Positions 1-5,370 of a stretch of DNA of 20,405 nt are shown one piece after another (position 1 is the stretch's first letter; each line of letters starts with the position of its first letter). This DNA comes from JAABTH01 sp964492615 (GTDB lineage: Bacteria; Bacillota; Dethiobacteria; DTU022). The translations under genes and the position numbers were made by a program. The stretch covers positions 1 to 20,405 of the forward strand of contig CAZBKZ010000043.1 of the NCBI GenBank assembly GCA_964492615.1, in the 5' to 3' direction. The notes under the pieces are model-generated. The model was not told where the DNA came from and searched no databases. It was given only the letters and a program-made list of their open reading frames with translations.

Positions 1-91
1 TTTCAGGGTTATCGCAACGCGCTTCCCACTGTGGAACTTACTTTGGGAATTTACGAGATAAAAAATTCATTGATTTTTCTTATGATTCATA

Positions 92-120
92 TTGCCAGAG
101 AATAAATCATGTGTTACTAT
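92..120 (+). promoter_or_regulatory. Promoter of the COG0701 permease gene
   Basis: A -35 element TTGCCA (92-97) and a -10 element TACTAT (115-120) are separated by 17 bases. The spacer ends in TGTGT, exactly as in the arsR promoter on the other strand (2628-2656). The -10 runs directly into an AT-rich dyad (116-138), which is where an ArsR repressor would block initiation. The call rests on spacing, position upstream of the gene and likeness to the arsR promoter. Confidence 0.6.
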
Positions 121-138
121 ATGCATATATAAGTATAT
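115..138. promoter_or_regulatory. Candidate ArsR operator upstream of the permease
   Basis: An AT-rich imperfect dyad with TACT (115-118) and AGTA (132-135) half-sites. Positions 116-138 match the + strand of the arsR upstream dyad (2607-2629) at 18 of 23 positions, including an identical ACTATATG. The site covers the -10 element and the likely start site, as expected for an ArsR/SmtB repressor operator. The shared sequence is visible; binding is inferred. Confidence 0.5.
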
Positions 139-169
139 AAACAATTTAATGCAGGGAGTGTTCAAGCCC

Positions 170-1342
170 GTGAAAGAATGGCAGAAATTGATCGTGATTA
201 TTGTTGTGTTTCTTGCTGCTTACTTCATTCCCTTTGCAAACCCCCAGGTTGGTGGGGCGATTATGGAAGCGTTTTATATGCTCCAGGAATATGCCCGCGA
301 ACATGTTTTATTCTGCCTGGTGCCCGCTTTCTTTATTGCCGGAGCGATTGCTAATTTTATCTCCCAGGGAGCGGTGATCAAATATTTCGGTGGTGGGGCA
401 AAGAAATGGATCGCTTACTCTGTCGCCTCTGTTTCCGGTACTGTTCTTGCAGTCTGTTCCTGCACTGTGCTGCCTTTATTTGCTGGCATTTACCGCCGGG
501 GAGCCGGTATTGGTCCGGCGGTTGCTTTCCTTTATGCCGGTCCTGCGATAAATGTGCTGGCCATAATTTTAACCGCCCGCATTCTCGGTTGGCAGATGGG
601 CGTGGCGCGTGCCCTGGGTGCGGTGATTTTTGCTATTGTAATTGGCCTGTTGATGGCCTGGCTCTGTCGCAAGGAGGAAGAGGAACGGATGCAGGACTGC
701 CTGGATAAGGATGATGCTGAAGAAGAAAAACGTTCGCCCGCTCAAAACCTGCTATTTTTTGCCACCCTGGTGCTGGTCCTGATTTTTGCTGCCTGGGGCC
801 ATCCGGTTGAAGCGAAAGGATTTTGGTATGCTGTTTATCTGGTGAAGTGGTATGTCGTAGCCATTCTGCTGGCCATCCTGGGTTACATTTTGGTACGCTG
901 GTTTGACAGGGAAGAAAGAGTTGACTGGGTTGATACAACCTGGGAATTTACCAAGCAGATTTTACCCCTGCTCTTTGCCGGTGTTCTGGTGGCCGGGCTG
1001 TTGATGGGCCGCCCGGAATCGGATGCCGGTTTGATCCCGGCTCGCTACATTGAAACACTGGTTGGTGGCAATTCGCTGCAGGCTAACCTGATTGCTTCTG
1101 TTGTTGGTGCTTTCATGTATTTTGCCACTCTTACAGAAGTGCCGATTTTGCAGGGTTTACTCGGTGCAGGGATGGGAAACGGTCCGGCTCTGGCTTTATT
1201 GCTGGCTGGCCCCGCACTAAGTTTGCCGAACATGCTGGTGATTCGTTCTGTTCTGGGCATCAGGAAAACATTACTATTTATTGCCCTGGTGATTATTATG
1301 GCCACCATATCCGGCCTGATATTTGGCTTGATCAACCCTTAA
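170..1342 (+). CDS. COG0701 / ArsP-type permease (DUF318, YraQ-like)
   Basis: Integral membrane permease of 390 aa, very hydrophobic, in two related halves joined by a charged cytoplasmic loop (around residues 170-195, rich in E, D and K). The first half has AVCSCTVLP (Cys96, Cys98) followed by a GAGIGPAVAFLYAGPAINVL segment; the second has the matching TEVPILQGLL and NGPALALLLAGPALSLPN. This duplicated pattern is typical of the COG0701 family, which includes ArsP organoarsenical exporters; other members have unknown substrates. I chose the GTG at 170, preceded by GGGAG (154-158). An in-frame ATG at 149 and one at 92 are alternatives, but 92 would overlap the predicted promoter. The convergent arsR operon shares its promoter and operator sequence, which supports metalloid or thiol-reactive cargo. 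The exact substrate cannot be read from sequence. Confidence 0.85.
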   Translation: MKEWQKLIVIIVVFLAAYFIPFANPQVGGAIMEAFYMLQEYAREHVLFCLVPAFFIAGAIANFISQGAVIKYFGGGAKKWIAYSVASVSGTVLAVCSCTVLPLFAGIYRRGAGIGPAVAFLYAGPAINVLAIILTARILGWQMGVARALGAVIFAIVIGLLMAWLCRKEEEERMQDCLDKDDAEEEKRSPAQNLLFFATLVLVLIFAAWGHPVEAKGFWYAVYLVKWYVVAILLAILGYILVRWFDREERVDWVDTTWEFTKQILPLLFAGVLVAGLLMGRPESDAGLIPARYIETLVGGNSLQANLIASVVGAFMYFATLTEVPILQGLLGAGMGNGPALALLLAGPALSLPNMLVIRSVLGIRKTLLFIALVIIMATISGLIFGLINP

Positions 1343-1665
1343 CAACCGGGGATGCAATTTCATCTAGCCTGAGCGGCAAGAACATAACATGCACCTTTCC
1401 CCTTAACGAAGATTCATAATGCAGATAACAATTTCTTTCTATCTATGGCCTATGTCGAAAGGGTGCTTTTGAATATCGCTTTACTTGATATTAGTATAAT
1501 CTTCCTTCTATCTGAAAAGCGAGAATGTAGTTAATTCTAAAAGTTACCTGGTCATCTTTTGTTTTTGGCTTCCAGAAGATTAAATTTAACCTGATTCCGA
1601 TCATCGGCATAAACGGCCCGCTCCTGGGACAGAACGTGCCGTTTAGATAATTATTAAAACATTTT
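1343..1665. other. Intergenic region between two converging operons
   Basis: These 323 bases separate the ends of the permease gene and the AhpD-like gene. No convincing gene is present. The only structure I see is an 8-bp perfect inverted repeat, TAAACGGC (1610-1617) with GCCGTTTA (1638-1645), enclosing 20 bases. It lacks a good U-tract on either strand, so it is at best a weak convergent terminator or processing hairpin. Short open frames across it have no ribosome binding site and no recognisable product. Confidence 0.4.
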
Positions 1666-1989
1666 CTATTTCTGACAGTCGCAGCTGATGTTACCGGCAA
1701 CTATTTCCTGCCAGTCTCCTAAAACATCATGAGTCCAACAATCATCTGCGCCGGCCGCTTCGCGCATGACCAGGGCAAATATGTAAGACAGCTCCTTCAC
1801 CGTAGCCCCTGCTTCGAGCGCTTCTTTGAAATGCTTCAGAACACAGGGTTTAGAACGTCCCTTGATAGATAGGGCAAAGCAGATAAACTGGTAGGTTTTT
1901 TCGTCAATCAGGCGTTTTTCTTTGTAAAGCTCGTCAATTTCATCCAGCTTATCCACAAACTCGGGGAAAAATTCAGCCAGCATTCTCAT
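1666..1989 (-). CDS. AhpD-like / carboxymuconolactone decarboxylase-family protein with a degenerate CxxC
   Basis: A 107-aa helical protein resembling the AhpD/CMD fold. Around residues 43-62 the segment KGRSKPCVLKHFKEALEAGA matches the AhpD active-site region (CxxC, then His and a helix ending in AGAT). Here the first Cys is replaced by Ser46, leaving Cys49 and His53. Other cysteines are Cys37, Cys84 and a C-terminal CDC (103, 105). AhpD proteins are thiol-dependent peroxidase or disulfide-relay partners, so loss of one Cys suggests altered chemistry or use of the C-terminal pair. The start is the ATG at 1989, 7 bases after GGGAGG; the ATG at 2004 overlaps that ribosome binding site. It is the third gene of the arsR operon, 23 bases after the thioredoxin gene. 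Confidence 0.7.
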   Translation of the reverse strand: MRMLAEFFPEFVDKLDEIDELYKEKRLIDEKTYQFICFALSIKGRSKPCVLKHFKEALEAGATVKELSYIFALVMREAAGADDCWTHDVLGDWQEIVAGNISCDCQK

Positions 1990-2012
1990 TTGAAAACCTC
2001 CCATCTATGTGC

Positions 2013-2249
2013 TTACTTTTTATTCAGCAGGGTTACTAAATCATCTTTTGAAGGTAGCTTGCCGGAAAATTTTACATCTCCGCCAATCATCAGGGCCGGG
2101 GTAAGCATTACTCCGGCTTTAGCAATTTCATTTACATCCTTAATCTTTTTCACTGTGGCTTCTATTCTGTTTTCCTTAATTACTTCACTGACCACTCTTT
2201 CAAGCTTATTACACTTGGGGCAGCCGGTGCCCAGAATACTTACTTCCAT
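2013..2249 (-). CDS. Small thioredoxin-like protein (redox-active disulfide protein family)
   Basis: A 78-aa minimal thioredoxin fold. It starts with a beta strand and the active-site motif GTGCPKCNKLE (Cys10, Cys13). A cis-proline region follows (MLTPALMIGG, around residues 48-57), then a final helix. Its size and CPxC motif fit the small glutaredoxin-like 'redox-active disulfide protein 2' family often found beside COG0701 permeases and ArsR regulators. The likely role is cytosolic thiol-disulfide exchange with the permease, the regulator or the downstream AhpD-like protein. An AAGGAGG ribosome binding site lies in the 12-base gap after arsR, so the two are co-transcribed. The family call is secure; the partner is inferred. 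Confidence 0.85.
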   Translation of the reverse strand: MEVSILGTGCPKCNKLERVVSEVIKENRIEATVKKIKDVNEIAKAGVMLTPALMIGGDVKFSGKLPSKDDLVTLLNKK

Positions 2250-2261
2250 TATTTTGCCTCC

Positions 2262-2573
2262 TTATAGCAGTATTTTTTCTTTTTTGCTCCAGTGGTTTTT
2301 TAATATTTTGGTTGTTAAATCGAGCAGTTCAAATATTTGTGGATTGGCAACGCGGTAGATTACTTTTAATCCATCTTTACGGGAAGATAAAATCCCTTCT
2401 TTTTTCAAAACGGATAAGTGCCGCGACAGGTTAGGCTGCTCAATTTTGAGTGCAGGAAATATTTCACAAACACATTTTTCGCCATCACGCAAAAAGTGGA
2501 GAACCGCAATCCTTGTAGGGTGGGCGATTGCTTTGAAGAGGTCGGCCTGCAGTGAATTTAACTCGTTGTCCAT
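2262..2573 (-). CDS. arsR: ArsR/SmtB-family transcriptional repressor
   Basis: A 103-aa winged-helix repressor. The core is AIAHPTRIAVLHFLRDGEKC (residues 15-34), then CVCEIF with Cys34 and Cys36, the classic ELCVCDL-type metalloid-binding box. The recognition helix is QPNLSRHLSVLKKEGIL (46-62) and the wing is SSRKDGLKVIYRV. Family members bind trivalent As or Sb through such cysteines and release DNA. I chose the ATG at 2573, preceded by AGGGGG with 6-base spacing; an upstream in-frame start at 2603 would lie inside the predicted operator. It heads an operon with the thioredoxin and AhpD-like genes and is probably autoregulated. The same operator type precedes the convergent permease. A sensor for another thiophilic metal is possible. 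Confidence 0.9.
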   Translation of the reverse strand: MDNELNSLQADLFKAIAHPTRIAVLHFLRDGEKCVCEIFPALKIEQPNLSRHLSVLKKEGILSSRKDGLKVIYRVANPQIFELLDLTTKILKNHWSKKEKILL

Positions 2574-2603
2574 TTTAAACCCCCTGTAAATTTTGTTATT
2601 CAA

Positions 2604-2627
2604 ATAACTATATGTAGATTTAGTTAT
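2604..2627. promoter_or_regulatory. ArsR operator upstream of arsR
   Basis: A perfect 7-bp inverted repeat, ATAACTA (2604-2610) with TAGTTAT (2621-2627), separated by 10 bases. It abuts the -10 element of the arsR promoter and covers the likely transcription start, 31 bases upstream of the arsR start codon. Length, AT-richness and position fit ArsR/SmtB operators. A related sequence precedes the permease gene. Confidence 0.65.
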
Positions 2628-2656
2628 ATATTAACACAGCAATGCTTCGCAGGCAA
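2628..2656 (-). promoter_or_regulatory. arsR operon promoter
   Basis: On the - strand, TTGCCT (2651-2656) and TAATAT (2628-2633) are 17 bases apart, with TGTGT just before the -10. The layout is the same as the permease promoter at 92-120. The operator dyad begins at the next base downstream. Confidence 0.65.
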
Positions 2657-2709
2657 ATACCAATAGTATATTATTTAAAACCAGTTGGTCAGCCGGATGT
2701 TTACCTAAT

Positions 2710-3033
2710 TCAAATATTTTTCTTCCAGGATTTGGCATCGATCAAGTGGCAGATGGCCAGGACGGGGTGTTTGTAGAGCATGCGTGGCCCTGCATATTTC
2801 ATCACTTCACGTATTTTTGTGCGCTGTTCAATTGTAAAACAGTGTATTGAACACCTGGCACAGGTGGTTTTTTTATCACCCAAAGGGCACCTTAAAATTC
2901 GGTCAAGAGCATAGGATAGCATCTCTTCACAATCATGACAGATCTCTGCACGTGGGCCATGGTGATTGCGGCAGTATTCTGCAATCATTACCTTCAGGGT
3001 TTTAATTTCCCGCCTGGTTTTTCTATTGGTCAA
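2710..3033 (-). CDS. YgbA-family protein ('nitrous oxide-stimulated promoter' family)
   Basis: A 107-aa cytosolic, Cys-rich protein. Motifs in order: HGPRAEICHDCEEMLSYA, RCPLGDKKTTCARCSIHCF and MKYAGPRMLYKHP. This Cys pattern with the C-terminal Y(A/S)GPRM box matches the YgbA_NO family. E. coli ygbA is reported to respond to nitrosative stress through NsrR, but the biochemical function is not established. The cysteines could bind zinc or an iron-sulfur cluster. The start is the TTG at 3033, with AGAGG 9 bases upstream. It lies on the same strand as the thioesterase gene (33-base gap), so read-through from that promoter is possible. No NsrR-like site was recognised. Confidence 0.75.
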   Translation of the reverse strand: MTNRKTRREIKTLKVMIAEYCRNHHGPRAEICHDCEEMLSYALDRILRCPLGDKKTTCARCSIHCFTIEQRTKIREVMKYAGPRMLYKHPVLAICHLIDAKSWKKNI

Positions 3034-3066
3034 GATAATAAACCTCTTTTATCACAGGAATGGTAT

Positions 3067-3552
3067 TTATTCCTGGGAGCGCTCTTCCCGTTTTCGCTCT
3101 TCCCGTCTCGTTATATGCCTTTTTTCGGCCTCACTGAAACGTCTTTTTTCTTCATCGTTGATCAGGTCCAAAGGTGGTACCTTGGTTGGTTTGCCCCGGT
3201 TGTCCAGCGCGACGAATGTCAGGTAAGCTGAAGCCGTATGGCGTCTTTCTCCGGTTTTTACGTTTTCAGCTTCAACCCTGGCTCCGATCTCCATCGAGGT
3301 GTTTCCTACGAAATTGATGGATGCGCTAATCATTAAAAGATCACCTACATATACGGGATTATGGAAATCAAGCCTTTCGATGGATGCTGTAACCACACTG
3401 TTGGAAGAGTGCCGCCTGGCCACTATCCCTGCTGTAGTATCAATTAATTTCATGATAATACCACCGTGAACATTGCCGGAAAGATTGGCGTCAGCCTGGC
3501 TCATTTGCTGCACTGTTACTACACTGCTTTCTTCAATAGTTTTACCTTTCAT
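3067..3552 (-). CDS. Hotdog-fold acyl-CoA thioesterase
   Basis: A 161-aa cytosolic thioesterase of the acyl-CoA hydrolase (BACH/YciA/YkhA) group, expected to hydrolyse acyl-CoA to free acid and CoA. The hotdog helix motif SGNVHGGIIMKLIDTTAG (residues 25-42) carries the Asn27-His29-Gly30-Gly31 signature and Asp38. The central strands are TASIERLDFHNPVYVGDLL and SMEIGARVEAEN. The last 30 residues are a highly charged Arg/Glu helix beyond the core fold. The ATG at 3552 follows GGAGG by 11 bases. A promoter with TTGACG and TATCTT is visible upstream. Chain-length preference cannot be predicted. Confidence 0.88.
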   Translation of the reverse strand: MKGKTIEESSVVTVQQMSQADANLSGNVHGGIIMKLIDTTAGIVARRHSSNSVVTASIERLDFHNPVYVGDLLMISASINFVGNTSMEIGARVEAENVKTGERRHTASAYLTFVALDNRGKPTKVPPLDLINDEEKRRFSEAEKRHITRREERKREERSQE

Positions 3553-3606
3553 CGCTGTTTGAACCTCCGTTCCTGTATCGATTGCAATCTAGCGTAACTT
3601 AATAAT

Positions 3607-3635
3607 AAGATACCAGCCTGCTAATCGAGCGTCAA
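3607..3635 (-). promoter_or_regulatory. Promoter of the thioesterase gene
   Basis: On the - strand, TTGACG (3630-3635) and TATCTT (3607-3612) are 17 bases apart, about 55 bases upstream of the thioesterase start. It lies just beyond the tRNA terminator, so the gene probably has its own transcript. Confidence 0.5.
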
Positions 3636-3668
3636 ATTCGCTGTTTATCTTAAGATAGTCAATAGAAA

Positions 3669-3706
3669 GGGTTTGAAGGTTAACTACCCTTCAAACCCTG
3701 TTTTTT
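3669..3706. terminator. Terminator of tRNA-Pro (bidirectional-looking hairpin)
   Basis: A perfect 11-bp stem, GGGTTTGAAGG (3669-3679) with CCTTCAAACCC (3688-3698), and an 8-base loop. On the - strand it lies 7 bases beyond the CCA end of the tRNA and is followed by a TTTCTATT tail. On the + strand the tail is TGTTTTTT. It most likely ends the tRNA transcript. Confidence 0.75.
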
Positions 3707-3782
3707 GGTCGGAGCGAGAGGATTTGAACCTCCGGCCTCTTGGTCCCGAACCAAGCGCGCTACCAAACTGCGCTACGCCCCG
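3706..3782 (-). tRNA. tRNA-Pro (anticodon CGG), CCA encoded
   Basis: A complete 77-nt cloverleaf on the - strand. The acceptor stem CGGGGCG pairs with CGCTCCG (one G-U), followed by A73 and an encoded CCA. The D stem is GCGC/GCGC. The anticodon stem CTTGG/CCAAG encloses the loop TTCGGGA, giving anticodon CGG, which reads the proline codon CCG. The T arm is GGAGG-TTCAAAT-CCTCT. A promoter lies just upstream and a strong hairpin just downstream, so it is a single-gene transcription unit. Confidence 0.95.
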
Positions 3783-3797
3783 TAGCTTTGTATCCTG

Positions 3798-3826
3798 ATT
3801 ATAGCATAGTGGATTTTTCTAAACAA
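3798..3826 (-). promoter_or_regulatory. tRNA-Pro promoter
   Basis: On the - strand, TTGTTT (3821-3826) and a perfect -10 TATAAT (3798-3803) are 17 bases apart. The predicted start lies about 8 bases before the first base of the tRNA, a normal short 5' leader. Confidence 0.6.
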
Positions 3827-3909
3827 TAGTCAACAAACCAGTTGGTAAACCCTTGCGGATGTTTAGCTGCTTGAGAAAATAATAACTTGACTAAATATTT
3901 GCAATTTAC

Positions 3910-3938
3910 TTGACAGAGGAATTTAATGTCGCTATAAT
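3910..3938 (+). promoter_or_regulatory. Perfect-consensus sigma-A promoter of the tiny membrane-protein pair
   Basis: TTGACA (3910-3915) and TATAAT (3933-3938) are separated by exactly 17 bases, the full sigma-A consensus. The predicted start is near 3945, about 57 bases before the first tiny gene. An additional ACTTGAC copy lies 23 bases upstream (3885-3891). A promoter this strong suggests abundant transcription. Confidence 0.8.
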
Positions 3939-4001
3939 TTTTAATAGAAAGTGTACAGGTATCATTTATCAGAAAAAATGCTGGAAGGCAGGTTAATTAA
4001 A

Positions 4002-4130
4002 ATGTTGCCGACATACGCTGCTTTTATGGGTGTAATCCTTCTTATAACAGTGGGGACAAGGATTTTAATTCATTGTGACGCCAGAAAAAGAAAAGATAAA
4101 TACATGCTAAAAGGAGATGGTGAAACATGA
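4002..4130 (+). CDS. Tiny single-span membrane protein, 42 aa, unrecognised
   Basis: A short open frame with an N-terminal hydrophobic span (AAFMGVILLITVG, residues 6-18, extending to about 23). A basic tail (DARKRKDKY) and a polar end follow, consistent with one membrane helix and a cytoplasmic C-terminus. The start is the ATG at 4002, about 9 bases after AGGCAGG; an in-frame ATG at 3978 has no visible ribosome binding site. It follows a perfect-consensus promoter, and its stop overlaps the start of the next tiny gene (ATGA). The organisation resembles small accessory-subunit or small-peptide operons, but I recognise no family and assign no function. Confidence 0.55.
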   Translation: MLPTYAAFMGVILLITVGTRILIHCDARKRKDKYMLKGDGET

Positions 4131-4219
4131 TAAACGGTATAATATTTGTCGTTGTATTGGTTTCGGTAATCCTGATGCTTAAGTATATTGCAAGCAAAGA
4201 TACGCGCCGGGCCGGTTAG
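4127..4219 (+). CDS. Tiny single-span membrane protein, 30 aa, unrecognised
   Basis: Thirty residues: an N-terminal membrane helix (IIFVVVLVSVILMLKYI, residues 5-21), then a short basic tail (SKDTRRAG). It has a clear AAAAGGAG ribosome binding site about 10 bases upstream, and its ATG overlaps the TGA of the preceding tiny gene (ATGA), the hallmark of translational coupling. It is similar in size to KdpF-like accessory peptides, or to hydrophobic toxin peptides, but no sequence identity to a known family is evident. The coupling and strong promoter are the main reasons to consider it real. Confidence 0.55.
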   Translation: MINGIIFVVVLVSVILMLKYIASKDTRRAG

Positions 4220-4289
4220 CCGGCTTTACTGGATTATAAAGCAGATGTAAAAGTTTTTGTTTTTTTTATTTGAATAGGGTATTATTAGA

Positions 4290-4322
4290 GGGGTGTCGCA
4301 GACATCCCTTTATCTTTTTTTC
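4290..4322 (+). terminator. Terminator between the tiny operon and the activase operon
   Basis: An 8-bp stem, GGGGTGTC (4290-4297) with GACATCCC (4301-4308, one G-U pair), a GCA loop, then the T-rich tail TTTATCTTTTTTTC. It lies only 14 bases before the ribosome binding site of the next gene. A weaker hairpin (4211-4224) overlaps the stop of the second tiny gene. A possible promoter (TTGTTT 4257-4262, TATTAT 4280-4285) would start transcription at this hairpin, so it could also act as an attenuator. Confidence 0.65.
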
Positions 4323-4349
4323 TCTGACATCTTTAAGAGGTGAAGTTGC

Positions 4350-5366
4350 TTGAACAGGCGAGTTAAAGTAGGTATTCCACGAGCTTTGTCTTACTACACA
4401 TTTTTCCCACTCTGGAAAGTATTTTTAGAACAACTGGGCGCGGAAGTCATATTGTCCAGGCAGACGAACCGGGATATTCTTGATGCTGGTATCAAGGAAA
4501 CTGTAAATGATGCCTGCATACCGATCAAAGTATTTCACGGTCATGCTTTTGATTTAATCGGCCGGGTAGATTACCTGTTTATTCCGCGCATGGTCAGCGC
4601 TGATGGCCGGGTAACATTCTGCCCCAAGTTCTTGGGGCTCCCGGATATGGTCCGCTTTGCACAGGATCACATTCCACCTGTAATCGATACCCGTTTTAAC
4701 ATTCACAGGTGGCCGGGAGGATTATTCCGTTTTTTATGGTCGGTTGCCGTGGCAATAAAGGTTAAAAATCCGTTTCTTATTGTCAGGGCTGCGATCAAGG
4801 CCCGGGTAGCCCAAAAAAAATACCAGGCTCTTTTGTCCGAAGGTATGACGCCGGGTGATGCCATGGAATATCTTTTTGATTCCTGGAAGAAAGTGAATCA
4901 ACCGGACAAATCGACCCTGCAGGGCCAAGGGCCGGGAAACGATATATCTATAGCTCTGCTCGGCTATCCTTACGCTGTTTTTGATCCTTACATTAGTGCA
5001 GGAGTATACAACAAACTGGTTAAGCTTGGGGTAAATGTGGTTACCTTTGAGCAGATTCCCCTGCAGATTATGAAGCGTTACTCAAAGGTGATGCCGCAGA
5101 ACTTTTTCTGGTATTACAGCAACCAGGTCTGCTGGGCCGGCCTGTATTTGTTGGATGAAAAAAACATAGTTGATGGAATTATTCATGTTACTGCTTTTGG
5201 CTGCGGGCCTGATTCCATGGTCGATAAAACCTTGGAACTGGAGTCGAAGACGGCAAAAGTGCCTTTTTTAAGCCTGACCATTGATGAACATACCGGTGAG
5301 GGAGGTGTGCAAACCCGCCTGGAAGCTTTTGTCGATATGTTAAGGGCAAAAAGCAGGGCGAGTTGA
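4350..5366 (+). CDS. DUF2229/COG3580-type acyl-CoA dehydratase activase-related protein
   Basis: A 338-aa cytosolic protein beginning RRVKVGIPRALSYYTFFPLW, typical of the DUF2229 family usually annotated 'acyl-CoA dehydratase activase-related' and often one segment of a very large multidomain protein. Conserved-looking cysteines are Cys56 (NDACIPIKVFHGH), Cys91 (VTFCPKF), Cys261 (NQVCWAGLY) and Cys285 (AFGCGPDSM); they could bind an iron-sulfur cluster. The C-terminal signature TIDEHTGEGGVQTRLEAFVD recurs in the protein encoded at 14312-15397, so the two are related. The TTG start at 4350 has AGAGGTG 7 bases upstream. The activase follows after 4 bases. It probably receives electrons from, or is assembled by, the activase. 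The reaction is unknown. Confidence 0.75.
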   Translation: MNRRVKVGIPRALSYYTFFPLWKVFLEQLGAEVILSRQTNRDILDAGIKETVNDACIPIKVFHGHAFDLIGRVDYLFIPRMVSADGRVTFCPKFLGLPDMVRFAQDHIPPVIDTRFNIHRWPGGLFRFLWSVAVAIKVKNPFLIVRAAIKARVAQKKYQALLSEGMTPGDAMEYLFDSWKKVNQPDKSTLQGQGPGNDISIALLGYPYAVFDPYISAGVYNKLVKLGVNVVTFEQIPLQIMKRYSKVMPQNFFWYYSNQVCWAGLYLLDEKNIVDGIIHVTAFGCGPDSMVDKTLELESKTAKVPFLSLTIDEHTGEGGVQTRLEAFVDMLRAKSRAS

Positions 5367-5370
5367 ATAG

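Noticed and set aside
1..105. Open frame running in from the window edge (34 codons, TAA at 103-105), possibly the 3' end of a gene
   Set aside because: It is too short to be significant, matches no family I know, and its end overlaps the -35 of the permease promoter.
1610..1645. 8-bp inverted repeat with a 20-base centre, considered as a terminator or a small mobile-element end
   Set aside because: No U-tract on either strand, no target duplication and no second copy seen; kept only as a note in the intergenic entry.
1491..1700. Open frame on the - strand between the converging operons
   Set aside because: No ribosome binding site, overlap with the end of the AhpD-like gene, and no recognisable protein pattern.
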